Positions 18,870 to 27,018 of a DNA stretch of 64,000 bases are shown one piece after another. Each line of letters starts with the position of its first letter. The stretch's first letter is position 1. Position numbers and translations under genes: made by a program. The notes under the pieces were generated by a model. The model made no database searches and was not told the DNA's origin. It worked only from the letters and a program-made list of their open reading frames with translations. This DNA comes from Vibrio injensis (lineage in GTDB: Bacteria; Pseudomonadota; Gammaproteobacteria; Enterobacterales; Vibrionaceae): positions 1 through 64,000 of the forward strand of contig NZ_BDJF01000017.1 of NCBI RefSeq assembly GCF_001895205.1. The letters are read 5' to 3'.

Positions 18870-20351
18870 TTATGCTTGATCGAGCCGGCCAACTAGCGAC
18901 AGTTCAAAATTCGCACCCATATATTTGAAATGAGGTCGAACAGAAAGAGAAACCTGATACCAACCTGGTTCTCCTTCAACGTCCATCACTTCAATTTTGG
19001 CAGCTCGAAGAGGTCGACGGCTGCGAACATCTGCTGGTGGGTTTTCTTGATCGGCAACATATTGTTTAATCCAGCCATTCAACTCACGCTCAAGATCTTG
19101 ACGCTCTTTCCAAGAACCAATCTGCTCACGTTGTAATACTTTTACGTAATGAGCAAGACGATTGATGATCATCATATAAGGAAGTTGAGTGCCTAACTTA
19201 TAGTTAGTTTCTGCCTCTTTGCCTTCCTTAGTATTTGGAAATATTTTCGGTTTTTGAATGGAGTTTGCAGAGAAAAATGCTGCATTATCACTGCCTTTAC
19301 GCATTGTTAAGGCAATAAATCCTTCTTCCGCAAGTTCGAATTCTTTACGATCAGTCACTAAAACTTCAGTGGGAATCTTACTTTGTAAAGCACCCATTGA
19401 TTCAAATACATGCACAGGTAGATCTTCAACAGCACCACCGCTTTGTGGCCCGATAATATTTGGGCACCAACGGTATTTAGCAAAGCTATCTGTTAAACGG
19501 GTTGCAAAAGCAAAAGCCGTATTACCCCATAGATAATGCTCGTGTGAACGACTCACATTTTCTACATAATTGAATTTTTTAATTGGATTTTCTATTGGAT
19601 CATAAGGAACACGCAACAGGAATCGTGGCGCAGTTAAGCCGATGTAGCGAGCATCCTCTGACTCACGAAGAGAACGCCATTTGGTATATTTTGGACTTTC
19701 AAATGTCGACTTAAGATCTTTAATATTTGGTAGTTCTTCAAAAGAATCAATACCAAAAAATTCAGGGCCAACACTGGAAATGAAAGGAGCATGAGCCATT
19801 GCACCAAGAGCACCCATATACTGTAAAAGCTTCATATCCGGTGTAGATGGAGTAAAAGCAAAGTTACCGATAATTGCCCCTGTAGGTTCACCACCAAACT
19901 GACCATAACCTGATGAATAAACATGTTTATATAGGCCAGACTGAGTTGTTTCAGGAGCGAATTCAAAGTCTTCCAATAATTCACTCTTAGTTACATGCAG
20001 TAGCTCAACTTTATTATTTTCACGGAAATCGGTACGATCAATAAACAGCTTCAGACCACGCCATGACGACTCCATTTGCTGAAAACGCTCTTCATGTAAA
20101 ATCTCATCCATTTGAGCACTGATTTTCTTGTCAAGCTCAACAAGCATTTGATCGACAAGTGATTTATTAACTGGTTCTTCTGTTTGGTGTGAACCAATCA
20201 AATTTTCAATAAAAGCAGCGACGCCCTTCTTGGCCAGATCATAGCCTTCTTCATTTGGCGCAATACGCGTTTGTGCCATGATTTCATCAAGTAAGCTACC
20301 TTGACCTTGGGTAGTACCTTGTCTTTCTAATACAGCCTCTGTAGTAGACAT
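18870..20351 (-). CDS. tssC: T6SS contractile sheath large subunit TssC (VipB)
   Basis: 493 residues, as in V. cholerae VipB. Conserved family regions are visible: LHEERFQQMESSWRGLKLF near 83-100, GALGAMAHAPFISSVGPEFFG near 183, and TNYKLGTQLPYMMIINRLAHY near 387. With TssB it builds the contractile sheath; its N terminus carries the helix recognised by ClpV in related systems. It lies 41 bp after tssB and 2 bp before tssE, in the same transcript. No defects seen. Confidence 0.97.
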   Translation of the reverse strand: MSTTEAVLERQGTTQGQGSLLDEIMAQTRIAPNEEGYDLAKKGVAAFIENLIGSHQTEEPVNKSLVDQMLVELDKKISAQMDEILHEERFQQMESSWRGLKLFIDRTDFRENNKVELLHVTKSELLEDFEFAPETTQSGLYKHVYSSGYGQFGGEPTGAIIGNFAFTPSTPDMKLLQYMGALGAMAHAPFISSVGPEFFGIDSFEELPNIKDLKSTFESPKYTKWRSLRESEDARYIGLTAPRFLLRVPYDPIENPIKKFNYVENVSRSHEHYLWGNTAFAFATRLTDSFAKYRWCPNIIGPQSGGAVEDLPVHVFESMGALQSKIPTEVLVTDRKEFELAEEGFIALTMRKGSDNAAFFSANSIQKPKIFPNTKEGKEAETNYKLGTQLPYMMIINRLAHYVKVLQREQIGSWKERQDLERELNGWIKQYVADQENPPADVRSRRPLRAAKIEVMDVEGEPGWYQVSLSVRPHFKYMGANFELSLVGRLDQA

Positions 20352-20392
20352 CGATTTCGTTCCTAAATTGAATTAAATAACAATACTATTGA

Positions 20393-20899
20393 TTAAGCTT
20401 GAGGCGCTTCTGCATCACTGACCAAATTTAGTTCGGACAAAAGCTTTTCACGTGACTCTTCTGAGTTAAGGAGATCTTGTAAACGCTCTCGAAATGCAGG
20501 GATATTTCCCAATGGACCTTTCAAGGCTACAAGAGCTTCACGAAGTTCAACCAATTTCTTTAATTCTGGAACTTGAGTCGCTATAGAGTCTGGTTCAAAA
20601 TCAGTAAGAGACTTGAAACTGAGTTCAATCGGCAATTCAGCATTTTCATCATCACTCAACTTATTACGAACTGTGGTCGTCAGTTTCAAGTCACTTTCAC
20701 GCATTACTGCTTCAAAATTGTTTTTATCAATAGAAACCGTTTGTCGTTCTTCTACCGGAATATCTTCTGAATGACCTTTAAAATCACCAATAACCAATGT
20801 TTTTAACGGCAATTCAACTTCAGCCTGTGCATCTCCTGTTGCTGGAATATACTTAATATTAATCCGCTCTTTAGGAGCTACACTTCCTTCTTTAGACAT
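20393..20899 (-). CDS. tssB: T6SS contractile sheath small subunit TssB (VipA)
   Basis: 168 residues from ATG 20899 (MSKEGSVAPKERINIKY), the same length as V. cholerae VipA. This start has a GGAG ribosome site seven bases upstream (GGAGACGTAATATG); a TTG 36 bp further upstream would add a non-family extension. The conserved ELPLKTLVIGDF segment lies near residue 30. TssB pairs with TssC to form the sheath. It is the first gene of the structural block; a 384-bp gap separates it from the Sel1-repeat gene. Confidence 0.96.
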   Translation of the reverse strand: MSKEGSVAPKERINIKYIPATGDAQAEVELPLKTLVIGDFKGHSEDIPVEERQTVSIDKNNFEAVMRESDLKLTTTVRNKLSDDENAELPIELSFKSLTDFEPDSIATQVPELKKLVELREALVALKGPLGNIPAFRERLQDLLNSEESREKLLSELNLVSDAEAPQA

Positions 20900-21283
20900 A
20901 TTACGTCTCCAATACCTATACCAATCATTGTCCAAACCACTGAATAGAAAAGAAAAAACACCATCTCTTCCAGTGATACATAACGTTGTAAAAACTATTT
21001 CTATAAATTATTGATCTTTAAAAATTAAATGAATGTTAATTTCTCACGCCACCATCCTAATTGATAGATGAAACAATAAAATCAATTAGCTTAGCCTAAT
21101 TAAATGATAACTAAAATACATCCTATCTTATAAGATCATCCTATCATTCGGCTAGCGTCAGTTAGCCACCATAAAATTTTAAGTTCCATATTCTATTCAA
21201 ATTTTAAACAATTCCATGTAAAAAACTATCAAATTATGACATTGATTCCAAAAAGTAAGCGTATCATAATGCTAATGTATTGA
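20900..21283 (-). promoter_or_regulatory. 384-bp AT-rich gap ahead of tssB, presumed promoter region
   Basis: No gene seen. The region is AT-rich and lies between the end of the Sel1-repeat gene and tssB, both on the minus strand, so it should hold the tssB promoter. A 9-bp perfect inverted repeat, CTAATTGAT (21057-21065) and ATCAATTAG (21081-21089), could be an operator or weak terminator. A looser repeat, GGCTA and TAGCC, lies near 21160-21177. I found no sigma-54 site (GG-N10-GC) on the minus strand, in contrast to hcp. No -35/-10 pair stands out enough to call. Confidence 0.5.
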
Positions 21284-22294
21284 TTAGTTAATATCCCAAA
21301 AAATATCGTAATGGAAAAGTGTAGGTATATTTTTATAATCACCGACCAAGGTTTCTGCCTCTCTATCCATATCGAAAATTACCTGACTAAAAATATATTG
21401 CTGATCTAATTCAAACATCTCATAGACAGCTTGCATTCGATCTTTTCCAGCAGAAGCAAGGTACAAATCAACATAAGCTTTTGCTTGAATAGGATTAGGC
21501 GTAACAAACTCGTATGAGGCGCGTTGACCAAGTAAAATTTTGGCCACACTCGCTAATGAGATCAGATCCCCCTGGTTTAATGCAACCAAACGCCATTCGT
21601 AGGCTTCTTCAAAACGGCCTTTACTCTCTAGCAAACCAATATAATGTCTGATCGCAGGAATGTACCCTGTCTTAGCGGCAGCTAAATATAGCTCCCTTAC
21701 TGTCGTTTCTCTTGCCCCTGGCATAAGAGAAATACCGTGTCCCTGCTCGATAAGTAACGCTTTATCCATCAGCGCTCTAGGATGTTTAAAACTTACGGCG
21801 AGATCGAGATAGTATAAAGATAAAGTCCTATCATTATCTCTGTAGTAACGCGATAGTTCGTAGGTCGCTTGAGATGGATTACTGGCTCCCAGTTGTATCA
21901 AGCTTTCGTAATATTTATTTCTCCAGTAATCAATTTCACGGTCACTTAACCACTCAGCATCACTATACAGTTGGTGCATTGCTCGGCGGTTACCCAATTC
22001 AGCAGACTTGAGTAAATACTTTCTTGCGGCAAGGGGGGTTCTGATCGTCGTTTTGTAGTTAGACAATTCCATTGCATACAAAAATGCCGCCGCTGGTATA
22101 TCGTTATCCGCTGCGTATTGAAGGTAAGGACGTGATTCTAGGTTTTTATACTGTGCACGGAGTAACCGCCCTGTCTCATAAGCCTCTTCTGGAGACATAC
22201 CACGTAGCTCATATCTCTCTAACTGCGCAAAAACCGCCGTTGAAGACATTGAGAACAATAAAATTAATAAACTAGCTTTCACTTTACACCACAT
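21284..22294 (-). CDS. Secreted Sel1-repeat (TPR-like) protein in the T6SS locus
   Basis: 336 residues. A signal peptide (KASLLILLFSMSSTAVFAQ) is followed by several Sel1-like repeats, seen as repeated A-A-x-x-G and L-G-N-R/A-x-A motifs (for example AADNDIPAAAFLYA, SAELGNRRAMHQLY, AAKTGYIPAIRHYI). It is probably periplasmic and binds other proteins. It sits between the PAAR gene and tssB, the place of VCA0106 in V. cholerae, and so is likely part of the T6SS locus; no role is established from sequence. ATG 22294 begins MWCKVKAS; an internal cysteine in that leader is not a lipobox. Confidence 0.75.
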   Translation of the reverse strand: MWCKVKASLLILLFSMSSTAVFAQLERYELRGMSPEEAYETGRLLRAQYKNLESRPYLQYAADNDIPAAAFLYAMELSNYKTTIRTPLAARKYLLKSAELGNRRAMHQLYSDAEWLSDREIDYWRNKYYESLIQLGASNPSQATYELSRYYRDNDRTLSLYYLDLAVSFKHPRALMDKALLIEQGHGISLMPGARETTVRELYLAAAKTGYIPAIRHYIGLLESKGRFEEAYEWRLVALNQGDLISLASVAKILLGQRASYEFVTPNPIQAKAYVDLYLASAGKDRMQAVYEMFELDQQYIFSQVIFDMDREAETLVGDYKNIPTLFHYDIFWDIN

Positions 22295-22397
22295 GAATAG
22301 AGCCTCTTATCACGTACTATCCTTTCTATTTATCTATTTACTCAATAACCAGCACAGGTTATCAATCAGCTGACTTGCTCTAGAGTGAAATAATGCT

Positions 22398-22682
22398 TCA
22401 TCCAATGTTAACCGTTGAACCACCAATAATCACACCACCACAGTCTATCGGGTCACCCACTCTTGCTGCCGGTTTACCATCGATCATTACGCTGCCAGAG
22501 CCCCCTTTAATGGCTCTTGGATGGCTAGGATTTTTCGGTTTATCATGAGGTTCTAATGGGTCACCCTGCCTTGCGACAGCTTTGCCATCGATTTTTACCG
22601 TCGGTGAACCTGCGATGATCGGGGTTGGAGGGAACCCATCATGCTCCGATCCTAGGTCTCCCACTAATGCACCTTTTGCCAT
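22398..22682 (-). CDS. PAAR-repeat T6SS tip protein
   Basis: 94 residues, a single small PAAR domain with no extension. Two clear PAAR units are present (TPIIAGSPTVKIDGKAVARQGD and a C-terminal unit ending GGVIIGGSTVNIG); the first is longer than usual to quote but spans about residues 20-42. PAAR proteins cap the VgrG trimer with a zinc-bound cone; His and Cys residues (H14, H46, H54, C81) fit metal binding. It matches VCA0105 by order. The gene lies 182 bp after the immunity-like pair and 103 bp before the Sel1-repeat gene. Confidence 0.92.
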   Translation of the reverse strand: MAKGALVGDLGSEHDGFPPTPIIAGSPTVKIDGKAVARQGDPLEPHDKPKNPSHPRAIKGGSGSVMIDGKPAARVGDPIDCGGVIIGGSTVNIG

Positions 22683-22864
22683 TGCTTTCTCCTTGTCAGG
22701 TTTGTTGATTACATCAATAACAGATGAGCGATTACTTAGCGCCAGCTACCCAAGGCTGTTTAAGCTTATTCTCTTTATTTATCCAATTTGTCCTTATGCC
22801 AAGCAACTTAACGTCGTCGCTAAATAACATGCAAGTAAACAAACACAGTGATAAAACGGCGCAT

Positions 22865-23572
22865 TTATTTCACCGGATATTGATCAGTTTTCGGTTGCGC
22901 CGCACGATAGGCATCCATAATAGGAGCCCATGCCATTCCGCTAGGGATCGGGTATTGTTGATAAGCATCAGCAAATTCGGCCCAAAATTCATCAATCGCA
23001 TATTGCCGATTTAATGGCATCGTCTCATCATACCAGTAATCCGTCACCTCATGGGCTAATCCTCTGGCTAACAAAATATCAGGGCTAAGATAGGGGGAAG
23101 AATCCATCAAAAAAACCTCAACATACCCCCCCGTCGCCAAACCTAAACTAATATTATCTCGACGAGTCTCCCGCCATTCATTACCTACTTTGACGCGATA
23201 AACTTGACGCATCTGCTCAGCCAGATCGGCCGGCAAGTCTAAACGAATCGCATAACGTTTTTTATCATGAAACGAGACCCACTCAATCTCCACCAAATCG
23301 GGAACAGGTTGATTATAAAGCCCTCGGCCTTTACCAACCCGCCAGCGATAATCTTTAGCCTTTAAAGCCTTGGGACCAACAAAACCAGCCGAGCCATTTG
23401 ATGAACCATGAGCAGCCTGCCCTTGGCGATAGAAATTCGCTTTGGTATGCCAAATTTTGTCTGCATTAGAGCCAACCATATAGCTCCAATCCATGCTAGT
23501 GGCTGTGGTTGATGCCGAGCTTTGACAAGCGCCAAGCAGCAACGCACATAGAGCAAGTAGAAAACGGCGCAT
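22865..23572 (-). CDS. DUF2931 lipoprotein, candidate T6SS immunity protein, copy 1 (distal)
   Basis: 235 residues. A lipoprotein signal peptide ends in LLLGAC (lipid-attached Cys16), which would put the protein on the periplasmic side of a membrane. The rest is a DUF2931-type domain. It is nearly identical to the copy next to it (23573-24295) except for four or so single changes and one replaced block, residues 179-197 here. Standing directly behind a Tle1-like lipase gene, it is a likely immunity protein; immunity to Tle lipases is usually periplasmic, which fits. Its ATG (23572) abuts the stop of copy 2. DUF2931 assignment is by pattern, not search. Confidence 0.8.
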   Translation of the reverse strand: MRRFLLALCALLLGACQSSASTTATSMDWSYMVGSNADKIWHTKANFYRQGQAAHGSSNGSAGFVGPKALKAKDYRWRVGKGRGLYNQPVPDLVEIEWVSFHDKKRYAIRLDLPADLAEQMRQVYRVKVGNEWRETRRDNISLGLATGGYVEVFLMDSSPYLSPDILLARGLAHEVTDYWYDETMPLNRQYAIDEFWAEFADAYQQYPIPSGMAWAPIMDAYRAAQPKTDQYPVK

Positions 23573-24295
23573 TTATTTCACTGGATATTGATCAGTTTTC
23601 GGCTGCGCCGCACGGTAGGCATCCATAATAGGTGCCCATGCCATTCCGCTAGGGATCGGGTATTGTTGATAAGCGTCAGCAAATTCGGCCTCAAATCTTG
23701 CCCATCGATTTTTAAATTGACTTGATAACGGATCTCGAAGACCTGAAGGGTCATACTCCTCATCCGTCACCTCATGGGCTAATCCTCTGGCTAACAAAAT
23801 ATCAGGGCTAAGATAGGGGGAAGAATCCATCAAAAAAACCTCAACATATCCCCCCGTCGCCAAACCTAAACCAATATTATCTCGACGAGTCTCCCGCCAT
23901 TCATTACCTACTTTAACGCGATAAACTTGACGCATCTGCTCAGCCAGATCGGCCGGCAAGTCTAAACGAATCGCATAACGTTTTTTATCATGAAACGAGA
24001 CCCACTCAATCTCCACCAAATCGGGAACAGGTTGATTATAAAGCCCTCGGCCTTTACCAACCCGCCAGCGATAATCTTTAGCCTTTAAAGCCTTGGGACC
24101 AACAAAACCAGCCGAGCCATTTGATGAACCATGAGCAGCCTGCCCTTGGCGATAGAAATTCGCTTTGGTATGCCAAATTTCATCGGCATTAGAGCCAACC
24201 ATATAGCTCCAATCCATGGTAATGGCTGTGGTTGATGCCGAGCTTTGACAAGCGCCAAGCAGCAACGCACATAGAGCAAGTAGAAAACGGCGCAT
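23573..24295 (-). CDS. DUF2931 lipoprotein, candidate T6SS immunity protein, copy 2 (next to the effector)
   Basis: 240 residues with the same lipoprotein leader (lipobox Cys16) as copy 1. Residues 1-178 and the last 38 residues match copy 1 almost exactly; residues 179-202 (EEYDPSGLRDPL and on) replace a 19-residue block of different sequence there. The start codon directly abuts the effector stop, so effector and immunity are translated from one message. Being next to the effector, this copy is the better candidate for the cognate immunity protein; copy 1 may be a spare or protect against a variant effector. That split of roles is inference. Confidence 0.82.
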   Translation of the reverse strand: MRRFLLALCALLLGACQSSASTTAITMDWSYMVGSNADEIWHTKANFYRQGQAAHGSSNGSAGFVGPKALKAKDYRWRVGKGRGLYNQPVPDLVEIEWVSFHDKKRYAIRLDLPADLAEQMRQVYRVKVGNEWRETRRDNIGLGLATGGYVEVFLMDSSPYLSPDILLARGLAHEVTDEEYDPSGLRDPLSSQFKNRWARFEAEFADAYQQYPIPSGMAWAPIMDAYRAAQPKTDQYPVK

Positions 24296-26233
24296 TTATT
24301 TGCCTCCTTGTTGGTTATCTATCTGGCGGCGCACCTCCTGACCTTGGCGCTGATTAGGGGCATTAACAATCCCCGCATCAGCACTATGGTGCAAGTAGTC
24401 ACGGCGTAAAGCACGGTATTCATTATTCGATAATTGACGAGTGAGATCGATAATTTGCCCCGCCTGTTTCGCACTGGCGGACCAGAGTACATCTAACTGT
24501 TGTAAATTGAAATTGGGTCTTGGATTAGCGACACTGTTTAATTTTAAAGCATCATCGGAAGTATCCCACTCTCTAAATGGTACGCCCACATCGCGCGCCG
24601 CTTCCACTAATATATGCAATGGAATGCGTGAGTATTCCCCTTCCACAATACGATGTAACCAAACACTAACCGTGATGCGTTGGCTGTCTTTTTCTCGGCT
24701 CGTATGGGTATCCGTCCGTACTGCTAATGTTAATTGGCCGGCAACTGGCTCAGCTCTACGCGTATGTTGAACGGTGATACCGCTCGCCCAACCTTGAGCA
24801 AGTTTCTGTTCAGCATAGGCAAGAGCACGGCGATAAGCCTGACTGCGTTCAGGTTGACTTGTATCATATTCAATGCTGGTAAAACGCTTAAGGCGTTTTT
24901 TTTCCGTTAACAATGGCGTGGCTTGATGGGGCTGTGACAGGCTCCAACGGCTATAATACCCACCACCGACGTCCGAATGGCTACCGGGAACAATCACTTC
25001 AGTAAAGTTAGGCGCAATGGTCTGTTGATCACTGATTTTGGTCAGCGCAAAGTTGACTCGCCACTCATCATTGGCGACCAATTGCACCACGCGCGCGGCT
25101 TGCTCGGCCTGTAACGTCACCTGACGGCGATTAAATTGCGAAGTGACCACAGTATCAAAAAGGCCGACAAACTCAACTCGTACCTCATCGCGGCTCGCCC
25201 AGTTAAAGCCTGAGGTTAAGCGAATACTTGGCTCATTGGCGAGGGCTTCTGCTAACGCATGTTCAGCATTGGCATCTATCAGATTAACAAACTGCCGCGC
25301 AGCCGAAGCGCCGCGGCTAAAGCCAAACACATCAAATTCAATTCGATGAATCAATTCAACTTCGGCCAGTAATCGAGCTAATTGCCTTTTGATCTCACGT
25401 ACAATTAAAGTACGGCAGGCTCGTTGCACTTGACCTAAGCTGGAGGTATCGCCAAGGTCAAAACCTTGGCCCAACATAGCATCACTCCCTTCACGCGTGG
25501 TGCCAATTCCATCTATATATACCGCAACGGTTAATGCGCCTTCGGTTGCTGGACTGTAGAGCGAATGGGCTTTACCAATATTGGTGATATCGTTGCCTTG
25601 GCTATTATCTTCGACTGGGATCTCCCCAGCTTCACACTGACGCCGCAAGGCTTCACGCTGCTCTGGGTCATCGCACTGTTCTAAAAAGGCTTCAATATAG
25701 TTTTTGCCTTGCAAGTGGTTAAAACTGTTATTGGCTGTACCATCAAAAAATACCCCTATCCGCAAGGTGCTGATTTGATAGCCTTGCACTTCTAACACAT
25801 ACGAGTGGTTGGTAAAAAGCCGCAGCTCTGCTTGCCCAGCTTGATGGCGCTCCGGTAGTGGCGAATCGGGCTCGGTGAGACATAGTTCACCAGACGTCAC
25901 CTTAATATGCTCACGCACCACTTGGTTATAACCCACTTGTATCACATACTCAGCGAGTGGGCTGACTTGATCGGCAGCCAATGCGGCCCGTGATTGCGCC
26001 TCTTTCAACCAAGCTTGAGTCGCCAGTTTGACCGTGACGGGGCCAACCGCTAAATCGGTAATCAAACTGGGCTGGTCACTCAATACTACGCTGACTTCTT
26101 TACCGGTTGCATCGGTCACTAGCGCAGTTTGCCCAGCAAAAGAGCGATTATGCTCGTCTCTAAGATCAAGCTCTATCCAATTTTCATAGCGCTCACAAGA
26201 GATACAATGAGGATTTGCACCAATACTGCTCAT
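24296..26233 (-). CDS. Tle1-like T6SS lipase effector (DUF2235 alpha/beta hydrolase)
   Basis: 645 residues. A beta-rich N-terminal part (about 1-150) precedes a DUF2235 hydrolase: oxyanion-side motif GVFFDGTANNS (160-170), nucleophile elbow GFSRG (304-308, Ser306) followed by ASAAR, a likely acid in GLFDT (Asp360), and the catalytic-His motif PGSHSDVGGGY (His419). This matches Tle1-family T6SS phospholipases, which attack membrane lipids in the periplasm of target cells. It overlaps the DUF4123 adaptor gene by 4 bp (ATGA) and is followed at once by two lipoprotein genes. Lipid specificity (PLA1 or PLA2) cannot be told. Confidence 0.88.
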   Translation of the reverse strand: MSSIGANPHCISCERYENWIELDLRDEHNRSFAGQTALVTDATGKEVSVVLSDQPSLITDLAVGPVTVKLATQAWLKEAQSRAALAADQVSPLAEYVIQVGYNQVVREHIKVTSGELCLTEPDSPLPERHQAGQAELRLFTNHSYVLEVQGYQISTLRIGVFFDGTANNSFNHLQGKNYIEAFLEQCDDPEQREALRRQCEAGEIPVEDNSQGNDITNIGKAHSLYSPATEGALTVAVYIDGIGTTREGSDAMLGQGFDLGDTSSLGQVQRACRTLIVREIKRQLARLLAEVELIHRIEFDVFGFSRGASAARQFVNLIDANAEHALAEALANEPSIRLTSGFNWASRDEVRVEFVGLFDTVVTSQFNRRQVTLQAEQAARVVQLVANDEWRVNFALTKISDQQTIAPNFTEVIVPGSHSDVGGGYYSRWSLSQPHQATPLLTEKKRLKRFTSIEYDTSQPERSQAYRRALAYAEQKLAQGWASGITVQHTRRAEPVAGQLTLAVRTDTHTSREKDSQRITVSVWLHRIVEGEYSRIPLHILVEAARDVGVPFREWDTSDDALKLNSVANPRPNFNLQQLDVLWSASAKQAGQIIDLTRQLSNNEYRALRRDYLHHSADAGIVNAPNQRQGQEVRRQIDNQQGGK

Positions 26234-27018
26234 GCTAGCTTCTCCTCAATATGTAAAAAGGTTTCATACTCTGCTTGGGTAAAACGAAAAACCGTCACTA
26301 GCTCATCCTCAGCGGTTAAGGTATGTTTTTGTAACGTGCGTAACACAAGCATCTCCGCTTGTTCGGCTGTTAATCCATGCTGCTGAGCAGCGGCTAAGCC
26401 TTCGATGATCATCGACTGTGGTGCAACCACTTTTTCCATCATTGTCGGGCACATTGCCCATAAACGGCGTTTGATACTAAAGGCATGTTGTTCCACCTTA
26501 TAGAGATCGGCGAGATGCTGAGGCTGTATTTTCCACCAAGGGGCAGGCTGATAGATAAACTCGGCACTGCGCGTATTTCCCCATTCCTGAAATACTCCTT
26601 GCTTAACGGCGGCTAACCGTTCTACCGGCCCTAAAAAGTCGTTACGTTCCAGCTCTCGCATCGCATCCAACATAGGCCAAATAACGTCGGTATCATAAAA
26701 ACGAAACAGCACCTCTTCGCCTTCTAGTGCGGCAATCAAAAGGCTTTGAAGATGATTTAATAATTCAATCGAGGAACGATGACTGGTTAAGAAAATGCCT
26801 TGCTGTAACAGCTCATCCGGTAATGCCAACACCTTATCTGAGACAGGAATTAGCCAAGGGGACAAACTCATCACAGGAGCAAAGGTCTCGCCGTGAAATA
26901 GAATCTGAGTGCAGTCAAACACTAACCCATTATTAGCCGCAATAACTTGTTTAAAGGCTTGCTGATCTAATAACCAAAAGACCGGTGTGGTTTGCTCTAC
27001 TAACCACTGTTGAATCAT
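26230..27018 (-). CDS. DUF4123 effector-loading adaptor (Tap/TEC)
   Basis: 262 residues from ATG 27018 (MIQQWLVEQTTPVFWLLDQQ). This start has a GGGAG ribosome site seven bases upstream and overlaps the vgrG stop as ATGA; an upstream GTG at 27042 would overlap vgrG by 28 bp and is less likely. DUF4123 proteins load effectors onto a matching VgrG, and their genes normally lie between the two, exactly as here. It contains the usual P-x-L-x-P-W-L-type stretch (MSLSPWLIPVSD). The role is well supported by family and gene order. Confidence 0.9.
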   Translation of the reverse strand: MIQQWLVEQTTPVFWLLDQQAFKQVIAANNGLVFDCTQILFHGETFAPVMSLSPWLIPVSDKVLALPDELLQQGIFLTSHRSSIELLNHLQSLLIAALEGEEVLFRFYDTDVIWPMLDAMRELERNDFLGPVERLAAVKQGVFQEWGNTRSAEFIYQPAPWWKIQPQHLADLYKVEQHAFSIKRRLWAMCPTMMEKVVAPQSMIIEGLAAAQQHGLTAEQAEMLVLRTLQKHTLTAEDELVTVFRFTQAEYETFLHIEEKLA

